A DNA stretch of 64,000 bases, taken from the NCBI RefSeq assembly GCF_000374085.1, contig NZ_KB893387.1, forward strand, positions 28,398-92,397, read 5' to 3'. The notes beneath the pieces are model-generated. The model was not told the DNA's origin, made no database searches, and saw only the letters and a program-made list of their open reading frames with translations. Shown here piece by piece: positions 10,925 to 20,900 of this stretch. This DNA is from Spirosoma spitsbergense DSM 19989 (GTDB lineage: Bacteria; Bacteroidota; Bacteroidia; Cytophagales; Spirosomataceae). Each line of letters opens with the position of its first letter. Position 1 is the stretch's first letter. A program made the translations under genes and the position numbers.

Positions 10925-11994
10925 CACCGGCCGAACTGAATCGTTATGATCGCCATATTCGCCTGCCGGAGATAGGCCTGGCCGGGCAGCAGCAGCTGAA
11001 GCAGGCCCGGGTGGCTATCGTTGGGGCGGGTGGCCTGGGGTGTCCTGTATGTCAGTACCTCACCGCTGCGGGCGTTGGTGTACTGGGCATTATTGATGGC
11101 GATGTAGTGGAAGCCAGTAACCTGCAGCGACAGGTACTTTTTTCGCCCGAACACATTGGCCAGCTCAAAGCCACTGTAGCTGCGGCTGTATTAGCGCGTC
11201 AGAACCCGTACTGTCAGATCCTGGCACATCCTGTTTTTCTGGACAGGTCAAACGCATTGTCCTTACTCAGCAACTATGATATTATCGTGGATGGGTCCGA
11301 CAATTTTGGAACCCGATACCTGGTTAATGATGCCTGTGTGTTGCTAAAGAAGCCATTGGTGTTCGGATCAATTTATAAATTCGATGGGCAGGTCAGTGTA
11401 TTTAACCTTGAGGAAGGGCCAACCTACCGTTGTCTGTATCCTGAACCCAGTGAGTTGGAAGCCTGCGGTGAGGTTGGCGTAGTCGGTGTAGTTCCGGGTC
11501 TGACCGGGTGTTTTATGGCCAATGAAGTTATTAAACTCATTACCGGCATCGGCGATGTACTAAGTGGTACACTGCTGGTATTCAATGCGCTCACGCTGTC
11601 GTTCAATACGTTTTCGTTTACCACTAACCCGGCCAATAAAACCATAACGACCTTACCTGAATCGTTTGCGGGCTGCACTACTGGTATTCCGGAAATCACC
11701 CCCTCAGCGCTACGAACGTGGCTAACACAGGCTGATAAACCAATGCTGGTGGATGTCCGACAACCAGATGAATATGAGCGGGACAACCTGGGTGGCTTAC
11801 TGCTGCCACTAGCTGCGCTGCTACAGCAACCGCATCTGATTCCAATGGATAGGCCCGTGGTGGTACACTGTCAGTCAGGGGGGCGCAGTAGACAGGCTGT
11901 GGAATTTTTAGTGAGGCAGGGTTATCAACACGTTTTTAATCTGAGTGGTGGCCTGAATACGTTCAGGTTATCGTTGGATGGAGAGCCTCTTTAA
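10921..11994 (+). CDS. thiF: ThiS adenylyltransferase ThiF/MoeB-like fused to rhodanese
   Basis: 357 residues. An N-terminal E1-like domain (RYDRHIRLPEIG, ATP loop GAGGLG at 35-40, catalytic-type Cys182 in ACGEVGVVG) is followed by a rhodanese domain (about 255-357, active Cys317 in HCQSGGRS). The fusion can adenylylate the ThiS tail and deliver persulfide sulfur in one protein. The structural zinc site of MoeB-like proteins seems mostly lost: TYRC stands where CYRC is usual (Thr168), and the second CxxC pair is replaced by NPANK. Last gene of the operon; its 3' end overlaps the facing tenI-like gene by 32 bp. Confidence 0.88.
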   Translation: MTPAELNRYDRHIRLPEIGLAGQQQLKQARVAIVGAGGLGCPVCQYLTAAGVGVLGIIDGDVVEASNLQRQVLFSPEHIGQLKATVAAAVLARQNPYCQILAHPVFLDRSNALSLLSNYDIIVDGSDNFGTRYLVNDACVLLKKPLVFGSIYKFDGQVSVFNLEEGPTYRCLYPEPSELEACGEVGVVGVVPGLTGCFMANEVIKLITGIGDVLSGTLLVFNALTLSFNTFSFTTNPANKTITTLPESFAGCTTGIPEITPSALRTWLTQADKPMLVDVRQPDEYERDNLGGLLLPLAALLQQPHLIPMDRPVVVHCQSGGRSRQAVEFLVRQGYQHVFNLSGGLNTFRLSLDGEPL

Positions 11995-12583
11995 CTGTTT
12001 TAAATGCACGAATGGCATCAGGTGTTTGCCAGAGAGCACCCATTAGCGCAGCTCCATCGAATCCGGCCTGTTGAAGCAGCGATACATTATCGGCATTCAC
12101 TCCCCCTAATCCAATTAGCCGGGGCAGACGGTCATGTTGCCGGCGGATAGTTGCTACCTGTTTCGCAATGAAATCCAGACTGTTTGCCGGTCCGTAGCCG
12201 GGCTTACTGATACTGTCAAAGACGGGGCTGTAAAAAACCAGTTCGGCCTGCCCGGCCAGCGCAGGCCAATCGGTAAGGTCGTGAATGCTGGTCGAAAAAA
12301 ACGTAGTGCCGGCTGGTAATTGTCGGCGGTCCGGTTCTTTCAGGTGCCAGCGAGAGGGAGAAGGAACATGATCTGCTTCACATGCCGGGAACATAATGGA
12401 TGCCTGCACGTGGGTTGGAAACAGCTTTGTGTTTATTTTAGAAGCCAAGCTGCGCCAGTAGATAAAGTCAAGGCCATTGGCCAGTAACTCCAGCAGGGTT
12501 TGGTGATTGCGGCTCTGCACGCTATCATCGGTTATGCCAATGAGTAAAAAGGGCTTTTGATTCACTGATTGAATACCGCACAC
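11963..12583 (-). CDS. TenI/ThiE-like protein, probable thiazole tautomerase
   Basis: 206-residue TIM barrel starting with GTG at 12583; no in-frame ATG lies nearby. It resembles ThiE but with degenerate catalytic loops: WHLKEPDRR replaces the ThiE phosphate loop, STSIHDLTDW sits where GG-T-N is expected, and YSPVFDSISKPGYG and GLGGVNADN follow. This pattern fits TenI, which aromatises the thiazole carboxylate, rather than a second synthase. It faces the thi operon tail-to-tail with a 32-bp overlap, so it is not under the riboswitch. Confidence 0.75.
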   Translation of the reverse strand: MCGIQSVNQKPFLLIGITDDSVQSRNHQTLLELLANGLDFIYWRSLASKINTKLFPTHVQASIMFPACEADHVPSPSRWHLKEPDRRQLPAGTTFFSTSIHDLTDWPALAGQAELVFYSPVFDSISKPGYGPANSLDFIAKQVATIRRQHDRLPRLIGLGGVNADNVSLLQQAGFDGAALMGALWQTPDAIRAFKTVKEALHPTIT

Positions 12584-12622
12584 AAGTGGGAAGTTGTCCG
12601 TAAAGACCTCACTATCATTTAC

Positions 12623-12922
12623 TTATCCTTCGCTGGGCGGGTCGAGTGGGGTAATCTTCTTTTTGCCCAGTACGTCGTCGATGGTGGCTTCGGCATCGGG
12701 GAAGTTGGCTTTCAGCATATCAGATAGCTGCTCCTTCAGTTTGTCGAAATAATCCGGGGCATGATCAATAGTACCTTCGGCTTCCGTTTTGAGCTGCATC
12801 CCTTTTTCTTTCAAGTCAGCCATTAGTTTCTGGCCATCTTCGGACTGAGCGTATTTGTTGAGGGCCACTCCGGCGGCTGCGCCAAGAATAAAGGTGGCCA
12901 AATGTTTTGCGTTGACAGGCAT
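12623..12922 (-). CDS. YtxH-like small membrane-associated protein
   Basis: 99 residues. A single N-terminal hydrophobic Ala/Gly-rich segment (ATFILGAAAGVALNKYAQSEDGQKL) is followed by a charged amphipathic helix, the layout of YtxH-domain proteins linked to stress or envelope responses. No enzymatic motif. Transcribed divergently from the AraC-methyltransferase gene. Confidence 0.7.
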   Translation of the reverse strand: MPVNAKHLATFILGAAAGVALNKYAQSEDGQKLMADLKEKGMQLKTEAEGTIDHAPDYFDKLKEQLSDMLKANFPDAEATIDDVLGKKKITPLDPPSEG

Positions 12923-13083
12923 GATTGCTACGTAGTTAGATTATAAACGAAACCTACCGAAAAGTTTTTGACAAAGCAACATAAAGAAAGTGTGTGCCTG
13001 TGTATTGGCTGGGAAACTCCGCAAGAAGCGGGTTTCTCCACCACGGACTTATGGCGACTTTTGTACTGGTAAACGTCAAACAA

Positions 13084-13935
13084 ATGAACATCAACAACGC
13101 ATACACGTACAGGCAAATTGCCCGCGCCATCGAGCACCTGACTGCCAACTTCCGGGAGCAGCCATCTCTGCGCGAACTGGCCGAAAAAGCGAACCTGAGT
13201 GAGTTTCATTTCCAGCGTCTTTTCACCGAATGGGCGGGCGTAAGCCCCAAGAAATTCGGGCAGTACCTAACGCTCGAACACGCTAAAACCCGACTCCGAA
13301 GCGGTTTCCCCCTCGCCGATACGGCATACGAAGCGGGCCTTTCGGGTACGGGCCGTCTCCACGATTTGTTTGTCAGTATCGAAGGTGTAACACCGGGACA
13401 GTTCCGGCAGGCGGGTTTGGGGGTAGTACTGGCGTATGGCGTGTTCGATAGTCCGTTTGGCCAGTACGTGTTGGGAACTATCAGCGGAAAGATTGCCCTG
13501 CTGCACTTCCTGAATGAAAGTGATGAACCCGAAACCATTCTGGCAACGGCCTGGCCCGAAGCCGCCCTCCAACATGAACCCGCCCTGCTACAGTCGCTGG
13601 CCGATCAGATTTTTCCGTCTCATGAAACGAACAGTACGGTAAAAAAAGACCGGCTACCGGTGCTGCTGCGCGGCTCGGCGTTTCAACTTAAAGTGTGGGA
13701 AGCCCTGCTGAAAATTCCCGAAGGTCAACTAAGCAGTTACGACCAGATTGCCGAAGTTATCGGGCAGCCGACGGCAGCGCGGGCGGTTGGAACGGCCATT
13801 GGCAGTAATCCCGTTGGCTACCTGATTCCCTGCCACCGGGTTATTAAAAAGACCGGTCTCTTCGGCGGGTACCGGTGGGGAACCGAACGCAAGCAGGCCA
13901 TGCTGGGCTGGGAAGCCGCCCGAACCGACTTATAA
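13084..13935 (+). CDS. AraC-type DNA-binding domain fused to O6-methylguanine-DNA methyltransferase (Ada-like, lacks metal-binding domain)
   Basis: 283 residues from MNINNAYTYRQI. Residues 1-100 form an AraC helix-turn-helix pair (LRELAEKANLSEFHFQRLFTEWAGVSPKKF...), the middle is the methyltransferase N-domain, and residues 195-283 the active domain with PCHRV (acceptor Cys about 250), SSYDQIAEVIG and IGSNPVGYLIPC. It removes O6-alkyl groups from guanine. The N-terminal zinc/phosphotriester module of E. coli Ada is missing; a separate mini-protein with that domain lies 580 bp downstream. Longer in-frame starts (12994) lack family support. Confidence 0.9.
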   Translation: MNINNAYTYRQIARAIEHLTANFREQPSLRELAEKANLSEFHFQRLFTEWAGVSPKKFGQYLTLEHAKTRLRSGFPLADTAYEAGLSGTGRLHDLFVSIEGVTPGQFRQAGLGVVLAYGVFDSPFGQYVLGTISGKIALLHFLNESDEPETILATAWPEAALQHEPALLQSLADQIFPSHETNSTVKKDRLPVLLRGSAFQLKVWEALLKIPEGQLSSYDQIAEVIGQPTAARAVGTAIGSNPVGYLIPCHRVIKKTGLFGGYRWGTERKQAMLGWEAARTDL

Positions 13936-14092
13936 CTTACTTGCCATTGGCGAATGCAAGCCACATCCTGTATTTTGGTAGTTTCTAACTGTCGGCTTAT
14001 GGGATAAATACCTGAGTGAAGTTACAAGACATTATTGAAGGCGTTCCAACCTTTACTTATGCGGAACGGTCATAACAGCAAAAAACTCAATT

Positions 14093-14455
14093 ATGAAGCG
14101 TCTACTACTTGTTCCGGGCTTTTGTATACTTTTAGTTTACCTTGTTTGGTCATGCCAGCAAGAAGGCCCACCACCGGCCACCTGTCCCGACGCGGGTGCT
14201 TACGTCAAACGAACCCGCAACGCCAGAGGTGACGTTTATTACGATTCTACTCAAAGTAGCTGGTTTATTCGAGTACCAAATAGTTTTGATTCTCACGATA
14301 TTGGCTATACCTGTAATTTGGCGAGTGAGTTTCAGCAAACTGGATTGAACGTTCAGTTTAGTGGAAGTTACTACGAGTACGATAAAACGGTCTACGGTAT
14401 AGCAGGCAATAAGTACTTTTATCTCTCCCTCGAATCTATTTCCCCTGCTAATTAG
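14093..14455 (+). CDS. Small lipoprotein of unknown function
   Basis: 120 residues with a lipoprotein signal peptide (LLVYLVWSC, Cys21). The mature part has two further cysteines (Cys31 and Cys74) that could pair, and a beta-rich sequence with many Tyr/Ser. No family recognised. A TTG-N21-TATTTTGG promoter-like pair lies near 13945-13975, about 110 bp upstream. Confidence 0.65.
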   Translation: MKRLLLVPGFCILLVYLVWSCQQEGPPPATCPDAGAYVKRTRNARGDVYYDSTQSSWFIRVPNSFDSHDIGYTCNLASEFQQTGLNVQFSGSYYEYDKTVYGIAGNKYFYLSLESISPAN

Positions 14456-14513
14456 TGGCCTCAGGACTGATTTTTCATGATGCTCACTAACCTGGTCCAC
14501 GATAGATTGACTA

Positions 14514-14777
14514 ATGATTAAACACACCGAGTTAGGGGCATCTCATTACGCTCAGTTGAAAGTACTGGCCGGGCTACTGCGAAATGGTGTGGTTACACTG
14601 GCTGGTCATGCTCCCGGCAAAATTTATGGTCACCTGCATTGCCGGGCGGGAAAACGGATGAAAACTGCCAACCGGGTGTTTTTTCGGAATGAGGTAGAAG
14701 CAATGGCGCTGGGTTTTCGGCCCTGCGCCGTTTGCATGCGGGTAGCGTATCGGGCATGGCGGTCGACTGTTCAGTGA
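14514..14777 (+). CDS. Stand-alone Ada metal-binding domain protein
   Basis: 87 residues covering a single Ada zinc-binding-type domain: GKIYGHLHCRAGKRMK, NRVFFRNEVEAMALGFRPCAVC. Cys43 corresponds to the methyl-accepting Cys of Ada, and Cys71/Cys74 to the second zinc pair; the cysteine that normally follows the first by four residues is not present, so zinc ligation would be incomplete or different. In E. coli Ada this domain repairs methylphosphotriesters and switches on the regulon. It sits near the AraC-methyltransferase gene that lacks it. Role by inference. Confidence 0.7.
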   Translation: MIKHTELGASHYAQLKVLAGLLRNGVVTLAGHAPGKIYGHLHCRAGKRMKTANRVFFRNEVEAMALGFRPCAVCMRVAYRAWRSTVQ

Positions 14778-14857
14778 TCCTTGTTACTGCCCTGTTTTTC
14801 CGCTAAACTTATCAAAATGGACTACTTTTACAATCTCTTCCCCCTGATACATCATCC

Positions 14858-15613
14858 ATGAAAAACCTCTCCCGCTGGGCCAGCCGCCACACCCGTACGG
14901 CTATTCTGTTATTGATTTTCTGCGAAATCGGTAACGCGCTCAATGGCCTGCTATTGGGTATGAACCTATTGGCCAACTGGTCGGAAGGCGGTTTGCTGCT
15001 CCTGATTTCCGGGCTATTGGCCGGGGCGTTTTTTCTGCAAACCCAATCGGAGCGGGTAGCCGGTATGCGGTATTGGGTCGGGCGAAGGTGGCTGTTCGGG
15101 GCGTTCATGACCAACTTTTTACTGTTCATCCTGCTGGGCGGATTGTGGGCATCCCGTGTTCAGGCACCCAATACCAATCATACCGCCTGGGGTAGCCGAC
15201 GAATAGATGTTCGGTCTGATACGCTCGTACGTCCGACGGATGCCCGGTCTTCCAACCCGGCTTATTTCGAAGAACGGGCTACCGTAAACGAACAGCCAGT
15301 CAGTAACCAGACGGGCAAGCGAGTGGGGTTTGTATTTCTGTTCCTACTGGGCATTACCCTGACCAGTTTGGCCCTTGGGCTGGCCTGCAACCTGACCTGT
15401 GCCGGAAACGGGGCGCTTGCGTTTGTCGTTGCCCTTCTGGGTACGGGTATATTTGTGGGTAGTTTCTTCCTGCTGAGTCGCGCTTTTGGTAAAGTTGTTA
15501 AGCCCTGGAAACAGATGAACCGTCTTGAACGAAGGCAAACGTATGTACGCGCCTTGTTTCTAATGGGTGGCTTTTTTGCAGTGTCCGTACTGCTGGGCCG
15601 TATTTTTAACTAA
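14858..15613 (+). CDS. Six-helix integral membrane protein of unknown function
   Basis: 251 residues with hydrophobic segments near 14-38, 43-63, 78-98, 152-178, 185-210 and 233-250, and a polar loop of about 50 residues between helices three and four. No transporter or enzyme motif recognised. It ends just before the convergent MocR-type gene. Confidence 0.65.
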   Translation: MKNLSRWASRHTRTAILLLIFCEIGNALNGLLLGMNLLANWSEGGLLLLISGLLAGAFFLQTQSERVAGMRYWVGRRWLFGAFMTNFLLFILLGGLWASRVQAPNTNHTAWGSRRIDVRSDTLVRPTDARSSNPAYFEERATVNEQPVSNQTGKRVGFVFLFLLGITLTSLALGLACNLTCAGNGALAFVVALLGTGIFVGSFFLLSRAFGKVVKPWKQMNRLERRQTYVRALFLMGGFFAVSVLLGRIFN

Positions 15614-15652
15614 GAAATGGGTTTTAGCTTCTATGATCCAGCAGAGAGTCAC

Positions 15653-17143
15653 TCAACGCCCTGAGCCCTCTGAGAGTAGTTTCTTCAGGATTAAGACACT
15701 TTGCTCCAGCTCATCCTCCGTACTGGAGGCAAACCCCAGCCGGGTGCCATTCAGTTGCTGACCGGGCGGGTTGTGCGCTTGCCCGCTTGCCACATACAAT
15801 CCCGTAAAAGACGCCTGCCGGGCGAGTTTCTCCATATCCACGACTGGATTAAAGGCGGCCCAGACAGCCATTCCCCCATCGGGTTTTGTAAACTGTATCG
15901 CATTGGGTAACTCGCTGGTTAACAGGTTGAAGAAGTAGTCCCGCCGGGCGTGGTACGTACGCAACGCTTTCCGAAAGTGCCGTTTCAGTTCCCCCGTTTT
16001 GAACAGCTGCCCAATGGCAAATTCAAGCATCGGGTCGCCCTGCCGGTCGATGATGCGCCGAAGCCGGGCCAACTCGTCGATCAAACCCGATGGGGCTACT
16101 ACATACCCAACCCGAAACGCGGGTGCCACCGACTTGGTGAGCGACCCCACATACACAACCATGCCCTGCCGGTCGGCGCTGGCCAGGGGCAGGATGGGGC
16201 GGCTCAGGTAGTGAAAATCATAATCGTAATCATCTTCCAGAATGGCAAAGCCGTGGTGTTCTGCCAACTGCAATAACCGAAGACGCCGATCAGCCCGGAG
16301 GGTTACCGTAGTGGGGTAATGATGATGGGGATTGACGAATACCATCCGAACCCTGTTTTTTTGACAAAGGACCGCCAGCGCATCAACATCCATCCCATAC
16401 TGGTCGACAGGTACGGTTTTTAGCAGTGCGCCCGTTTTCTGGATATTCATGGTTGCACCCGCCCAGGTCGTCTCACCCGTTACAACGATGTCGCCCGGTC
16501 GGAGGAGGACCTGACAGGTCAGGTGCAGACCCATGATGCTGCCGCGCGTGATGAGGATATTGTCTGGCGCTGTTTGCAGACCCCGCGTTTCGTTCAGGTG
16601 CAGCGAGAGTTGTTCGCGCAGGAGCGGATGCCCTTTTGTGTCGCCGTAGCCGAAGTGAGCCTGCGGATTGCCCCACCGAAAATACGACCGGTAAGCCCGG
16701 CTTAGTTCATCCATCGGGGCCAGCCGGATATCAGGCAGGCCATCATCCAACCGTAACCCCGCCGACTGAGTCAGGACGGGTCGTTGTAGAAAAACCGTCG
16801 ATTCAAAAGCGTAACCGGGTTGGCTGATTGTTGGCCTGTTCCAGTGTGGATTTTCTTCCGGCGTCAGCTGCTGCGGCCTGACTTCGGGAAAATGCGCGGC
16901 TACGTACGTACCGCTGCCCGACCGGCTTTCGAGCCAGCCCTGCGCCATCCCTTCGTCATAAGCCGCTACGATGGTTTGTCGGTTTAGTTCCAGCAGGGTG
17001 GCCAGTTGGCGGGAACCGGGCAACCGCTGACCAGGCACAAGCGTTCCCCGGCGGATAAGCTGACCAAGCTGGTCGCTTACCTGCACAAATACGGGCGTAC
17101 TTAATGACCTGTCGACCTGGATAAGCGATTTGAAGGGGACCAT
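15653..17143 (-). CDS. MocR/PdxR-type transcriptional regulator (GntR HTH + aminotransferase fold)
   Basis: 496 residues. An N-terminal GntR winged helix (SDQLGQLIRRGTLVPGQRLPGSRQLATLLELNRQTIVAAY) is followed by a class-I aminotransferase-like domain with VYVGSLTKSVAPAFRVGYVV, where the Lys is the PLP attachment site. Such regulators sense PLP and usually control vitamin B6 genes or a divergent neighbour. Here the divergent gene encodes a pyridoxamine-oxidase-like flavoprotein, which fits. Start at 17143 (MVPFKSLIQVDR) rather than the longer frame from 17203, which would overlap the intergenic operator. Confidence 0.88.
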   Translation of the reverse strand: MVPFKSLIQVDRSLSTPVFVQVSDQLGQLIRRGTLVPGQRLPGSRQLATLLELNRQTIVAAYDEGMAQGWLESRSGSGTYVAAHFPEVRPQQLTPEENPHWNRPTISQPGYAFESTVFLQRPVLTQSAGLRLDDGLPDIRLAPMDELSRAYRSYFRWGNPQAHFGYGDTKGHPLLREQLSLHLNETRGLQTAPDNILITRGSIMGLHLTCQVLLRPGDIVVTGETTWAGATMNIQKTGALLKTVPVDQYGMDVDALAVLCQKNRVRMVFVNPHHHYPTTVTLRADRRLRLLQLAEHHGFAILEDDYDYDFHYLSRPILPLASADRQGMVVYVGSLTKSVAPAFRVGYVVAPSGLIDELARLRRIIDRQGDPMLEFAIGQLFKTGELKRHFRKALRTYHARRDYFFNLLTSELPNAIQFTKPDGGMAVWAAFNPVVDMEKLARQASFTGLYVASGQAHNPPGQQLNGTRLGFASSTEDELEQSVLILKKLLSEGSGR

Positions 17144-17177
17144 AACCGGACTAGCTGTTTTTTGAAAATCGGACGGT

Positions 17178-17194
17178 TTTGCCAGTCCGGCAAA
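17178..17194. promoter_or_regulatory. Operator-like inverted repeat between MocR and PNPOx-like genes
   Basis: tttgcc-agtcc-ggcaaa is a perfect 6-bp inverted repeat with a 5-bp spacer in the 84-bp divergent promoter region. The preceding TTTTG (17177-17181) and GACATTTG (17199-17206) have -33/-7 character for the rightward gene, so a bound regulator would block it. A near copy lies at 32114-32131. Confidence 0.45.
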
Positions 17195-17227
17195 GAACGA
17201 CATTTGTATGATAAATCAGCGAATTCT

Positions 17228-17851
17228 ATGCAAACATCCCGTACAACCCCCAGTCGGTTGGCCAAACGCGCCCACTACGACGAAGCAACCATCCACCCCA
17301 TTCTGGACGAAGCTCTTTTTTGTACGGTCAGCTTTGTCGTCGATGGGCAACCGATGGCGATTCCTACCGCCTTCGCTCGGAAAGAGAGTAGCCTGTACAT
17401 TCATGGTTCCGTAGGGAGTCATTTTATCCGGGCTATCGAAACCGGTGCGCCGGTTTGTATTACCATTATGCTGGCCGATGGGCTGGTCCTGGCCAAATCG
17501 GCTTTTCATCACTCGGTCAACTACCGGTCGGTTGTCATCTTCGCCAACGCCGAAAAAGTAACGGACGCCGATGAGCAGATGAACGCGCTGGCCCTGATTA
17601 CCGACCACCTCATTCCGGGCCGATGGGACGACCTCCGCCCCACCACGGAGAGCGAAATGCGCAAGACGACCGTACTGCGGTTTTCACTAGCCGAAGCGTC
17701 TGCCAAAGTTCGCACCGGTGGACCTAATGACGACCCTGAAGATATGGATTTGCCTACCTGGTCGGGCGTGGTTCCGCTGCAAACGGTGCGATTGACACCC
17801 GTTGCCAGAGAAGATACACCTGCTGTTCCTTTACCGGATTATTTGCACTAA
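17228..17851 (+). CDS. Pyridoxamine 5'-phosphate oxidase-like FMN-binding protein
   Basis: 207 residues from MQTSRTTPSRLAKRAHYD. FMN split-barrel family: LFCTVSFVVDGQPMAIPT, the strand LYIHGSVGSHFIRAI that contacts the flavin phosphate, and FHHSVNYRSVVIF. These small proteins form dimers that bind FMN; substrate is not known. Divergent from a MocR-type regulator that probably controls it. An in-frame ATG at 17162 lies inside the operator region and is not preferred. Confidence 0.85.
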   Translation: MQTSRTTPSRLAKRAHYDEATIHPILDEALFCTVSFVVDGQPMAIPTAFARKESSLYIHGSVGSHFIRAIETGAPVCITIMLADGLVLAKSAFHHSVNYRSVVIFANAEKVTDADEQMNALALITDHLIPGRWDDLRPTTESEMRKTTVLRFSLAEASAKVRTGGPNDDPEDMDLPTWSGVVPLQTVRLTPVAREDTPAVPLPDYLH

Positions 17852-17920
17852 ATTTCCTTTATCGGTCTCCAGGCAACGATTTGCTGCTTTCTTGCTGGCC
17901 GGGTTGGGCCCGGATATGAT

Positions 17921-20900
17921 TTACCGGAGCAAGGTGATGACCCCGCGCTGTCGTTTGGTGATGCCCCCCGTAAACTCCACAATGGCTTCGTACACGTAAT
18001 TGTCGGGTGGGAGTGGCTGATTCTGATGTTTACCGTCCCATCCTACGGTCTGGTTATTGGGTTCAAGATTGACGCCTTCGTATACCTGCCCGCCCGACCG
18101 GCTAAAAACGCGAAGGAGTTGAATACGCACCAGATTACTCCCGTAAATGGTAAAGTTATCGCCGATGTTATTCCCGTCGGGGGTAAAGATGTCGGCTACC
18201 TGGAGGGTGCAGGTATCGACCCGGATAACATCCTGTAGCTCGACCGAATCCGGGCATGTACCGTTGTTGCTGGTCCAGAGTTTTATGTCGTACTGGCCCT
18301 GATTGAGCCTGATCTGCGGGTTCTGCGCCGTGGAGAAGAGCACTCCATTGGCATACCATTTCCATTGCGTAGCAGCGGTGGACGAATCCCGGAATGACAC
18401 CAGTGTATCCGAACAGACGACTTTATTACTGACAAGGCTGAAACGGGGCTCTGCTTTATTCCGGATAGAAATGGTGTGCGGTACCGAAGCCGTACAACCG
18501 ACGGGAAAACTAACCACCGTCATGGTAACGGTATAGGTCGTACCCCCTTTTGGGTACATATGCGTCGGCGAAAAATACGTGGAATCAATCGGCGAGCCAT
18601 CCCCGAAATTCCAGCGAAAACGGTGGGTAGAACTCGACAGATTGGTGACCGAAACAGGCTGCCCCGGGCAGGCTTCCATGGGCAACCGGAAGGCCCCCGT
18701 CGGCACCGAATCGGTCTGGATCGATTGTTCATACGTTTTATAACCACCACATTCAGGATAAACCGTCTGGTTGATCCGATAAGTCGTGTTGGGTTTTGTG
18801 AATTTAGTGTATACAACAACGGACCCATCCAGTTTTTCGCCGTTTATGTCCCAACTGACGCGGGCTGGTTTGGGCGTAGTGGCGTCCGTAAAGGTGACCG
18901 GTTCACCCACGCAGATACGGGACCGGCTAATGGTAAACAGCGCAGTTGTAGAAACCGGCAATACCGTGACTGGAATCGTATCGCTGTCAGTGCCGCATTC
19001 GCCCCGAATGTCCAGCCGGACGAAATAAACGGTTTTGTCGGCAGGGGCTTTGAACTCATGATCGACCACGCTGGCCGTCGTGCTGAGGGGGGCACTCTGA
19101 TCCCCAAAGTTCCAGAGAACCGCATCGCCCGTACTCGTGTAGCGGCTGGAAAAGCGCACAACGGCGGGGGGACAGCGTACGGTGGTCGAATCTACGCCAA
19201 TTTCGGCTTTGGTGCGGGGGCGTACCGTAACGGAAGCCGTTTGCGAAAAGGAGCCACAGGCCGTACTGCCCCCAAACGAAATGGTGTAGGATTTTGGTTG
19301 TCGCCCCGTATTCTCAAACACCCGCTGACCCGACTGAAATGTAGTACTGGTTGTGCCGTTGCCAAAGTTCCACTGGTAACTCACGCCGTCCTGCGCCGTT
19401 CCGGCGGTGTTGAAGGTAACCGTCAGGGGGGAGCAGCCGCTCGATACGCTTGGCGTAATCTTTACGTCGCTGGGTACAGGGGCTATCGTGAGTTCCTGAC
19501 TGGTGGTGGCGGTGCAACTTCCTGACCAGGCTACGAGGGTGACCTGCACGCGGCCCGACGGCAGGGTGAGCGTTGGCTGTTTATCAGTAGAAACAGGTTG
19601 ACCATTAATCCGCCATTGAAAAAAGGTGGCACCCGTCGATGAATTGATGACCACCGGGGGTTTGGTGCTACACCCGGCGATTATAGAAAAACTGGCCACC
19701 GGATTCCCAATCGTCACCATCGCCGTAGCCGTAGCACTGCATTGACCGCTGACCTGGTATTCGACCTGCAGGCTGGATGATCCGGCGGGTAACCTGCCGA
19801 CAAATAGGGTGTCGTTTCGAATACAGCCCGGGCAGTTAGTGAGGCTACGCCATTGCCCACCACCGGGAGACCCCGTCAGTTTCAACACCGACTGATCGCG
19901 GCATACGGCCATATCACTCACTTTTACCGCTATGCCGCCTACCTTGATGCGGACGGTGGTATCCCGCTCACATTTACCAACTCCCCGCCGGTAGTGCAGC
20001 GTATAGGAGCCGGTATCTTTGGGCATGAAAAAACTCTTGCCACTCCGTTGGACGATGTATGGACTGGCATCCCAGGTCCCATCGGCGAGGCTGGTAACGA
20101 GGGGTAGGTCGGCGGTGCTCGCGCATAGGGTGGTATCCCGGCGGGGACTCAGAATCTGAGCCGCCTGCGGGGTGCCCATCGTGAAGGTCACGCTTTGGGG
20201 ATTGGCTCCGCAGAGATTGTTCAGGGTGCCTTCAACCACAACGGCGTAACTTGTTCCGGTTAGTTTTAAGAGGGTATCGCCCGATGCGGGCAACGGCCTG
20301 CCATTAATGGTATAGCGGGCCGTTTTATCGAATGGCGACGGTCGGTAGCGAAAATCCACACACTGCGAACCGGGATTATCCAGTTTAAGCACGGGCAGGT
20401 CTTCCACAATGTGGGTGCATTTGACCTGCGTACTCCAGACGTTACAGGCATTATTGACCCGTAGTTTAATGACATAGGTGCCGGGCTTCACAAACCTTAC
20501 TTTCGGATTGGGTGAGTTGGGCGTTGTTTTCTCCAGATACTCCACGGCCGGCGAAATTTCCCATTCGTAGGCCGTGGCGCTGATGGAGCCATAGCCATCG
20601 AGCCGAATGACTCCCCCCGCATTATAACAGATAAGCACACTGTCGAGACCGACAGGAATAACCCGCCCACCCGAATCGGGACCGATTTTCGGTTCTGCCG
20701 GTTTGGTCACGACGATGGTACGGGTGGCTGGGGCACCCGCACCGCACACGTTCGTGCCCGACAGGGTTACGGTGTACGTGCCGGTCGTTGAATAAATTTT
20801 ACTGGTATTGATGTCTTTGGTCGAGGTACCGTCGCCCAGCATCCATTCGTAGGTATTGCCGGTTGACGGGCAGGACTGATTCGAGAGGAATAGTTGCTGA

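Noticed and set aside
18476..19525. 349-codon plus-strand frame
   Set aside because: Antisense to the PKD/T9SS gene, rich in Arg/Gly as expected for a shadow of a high-GC-third-position gene; no domain.
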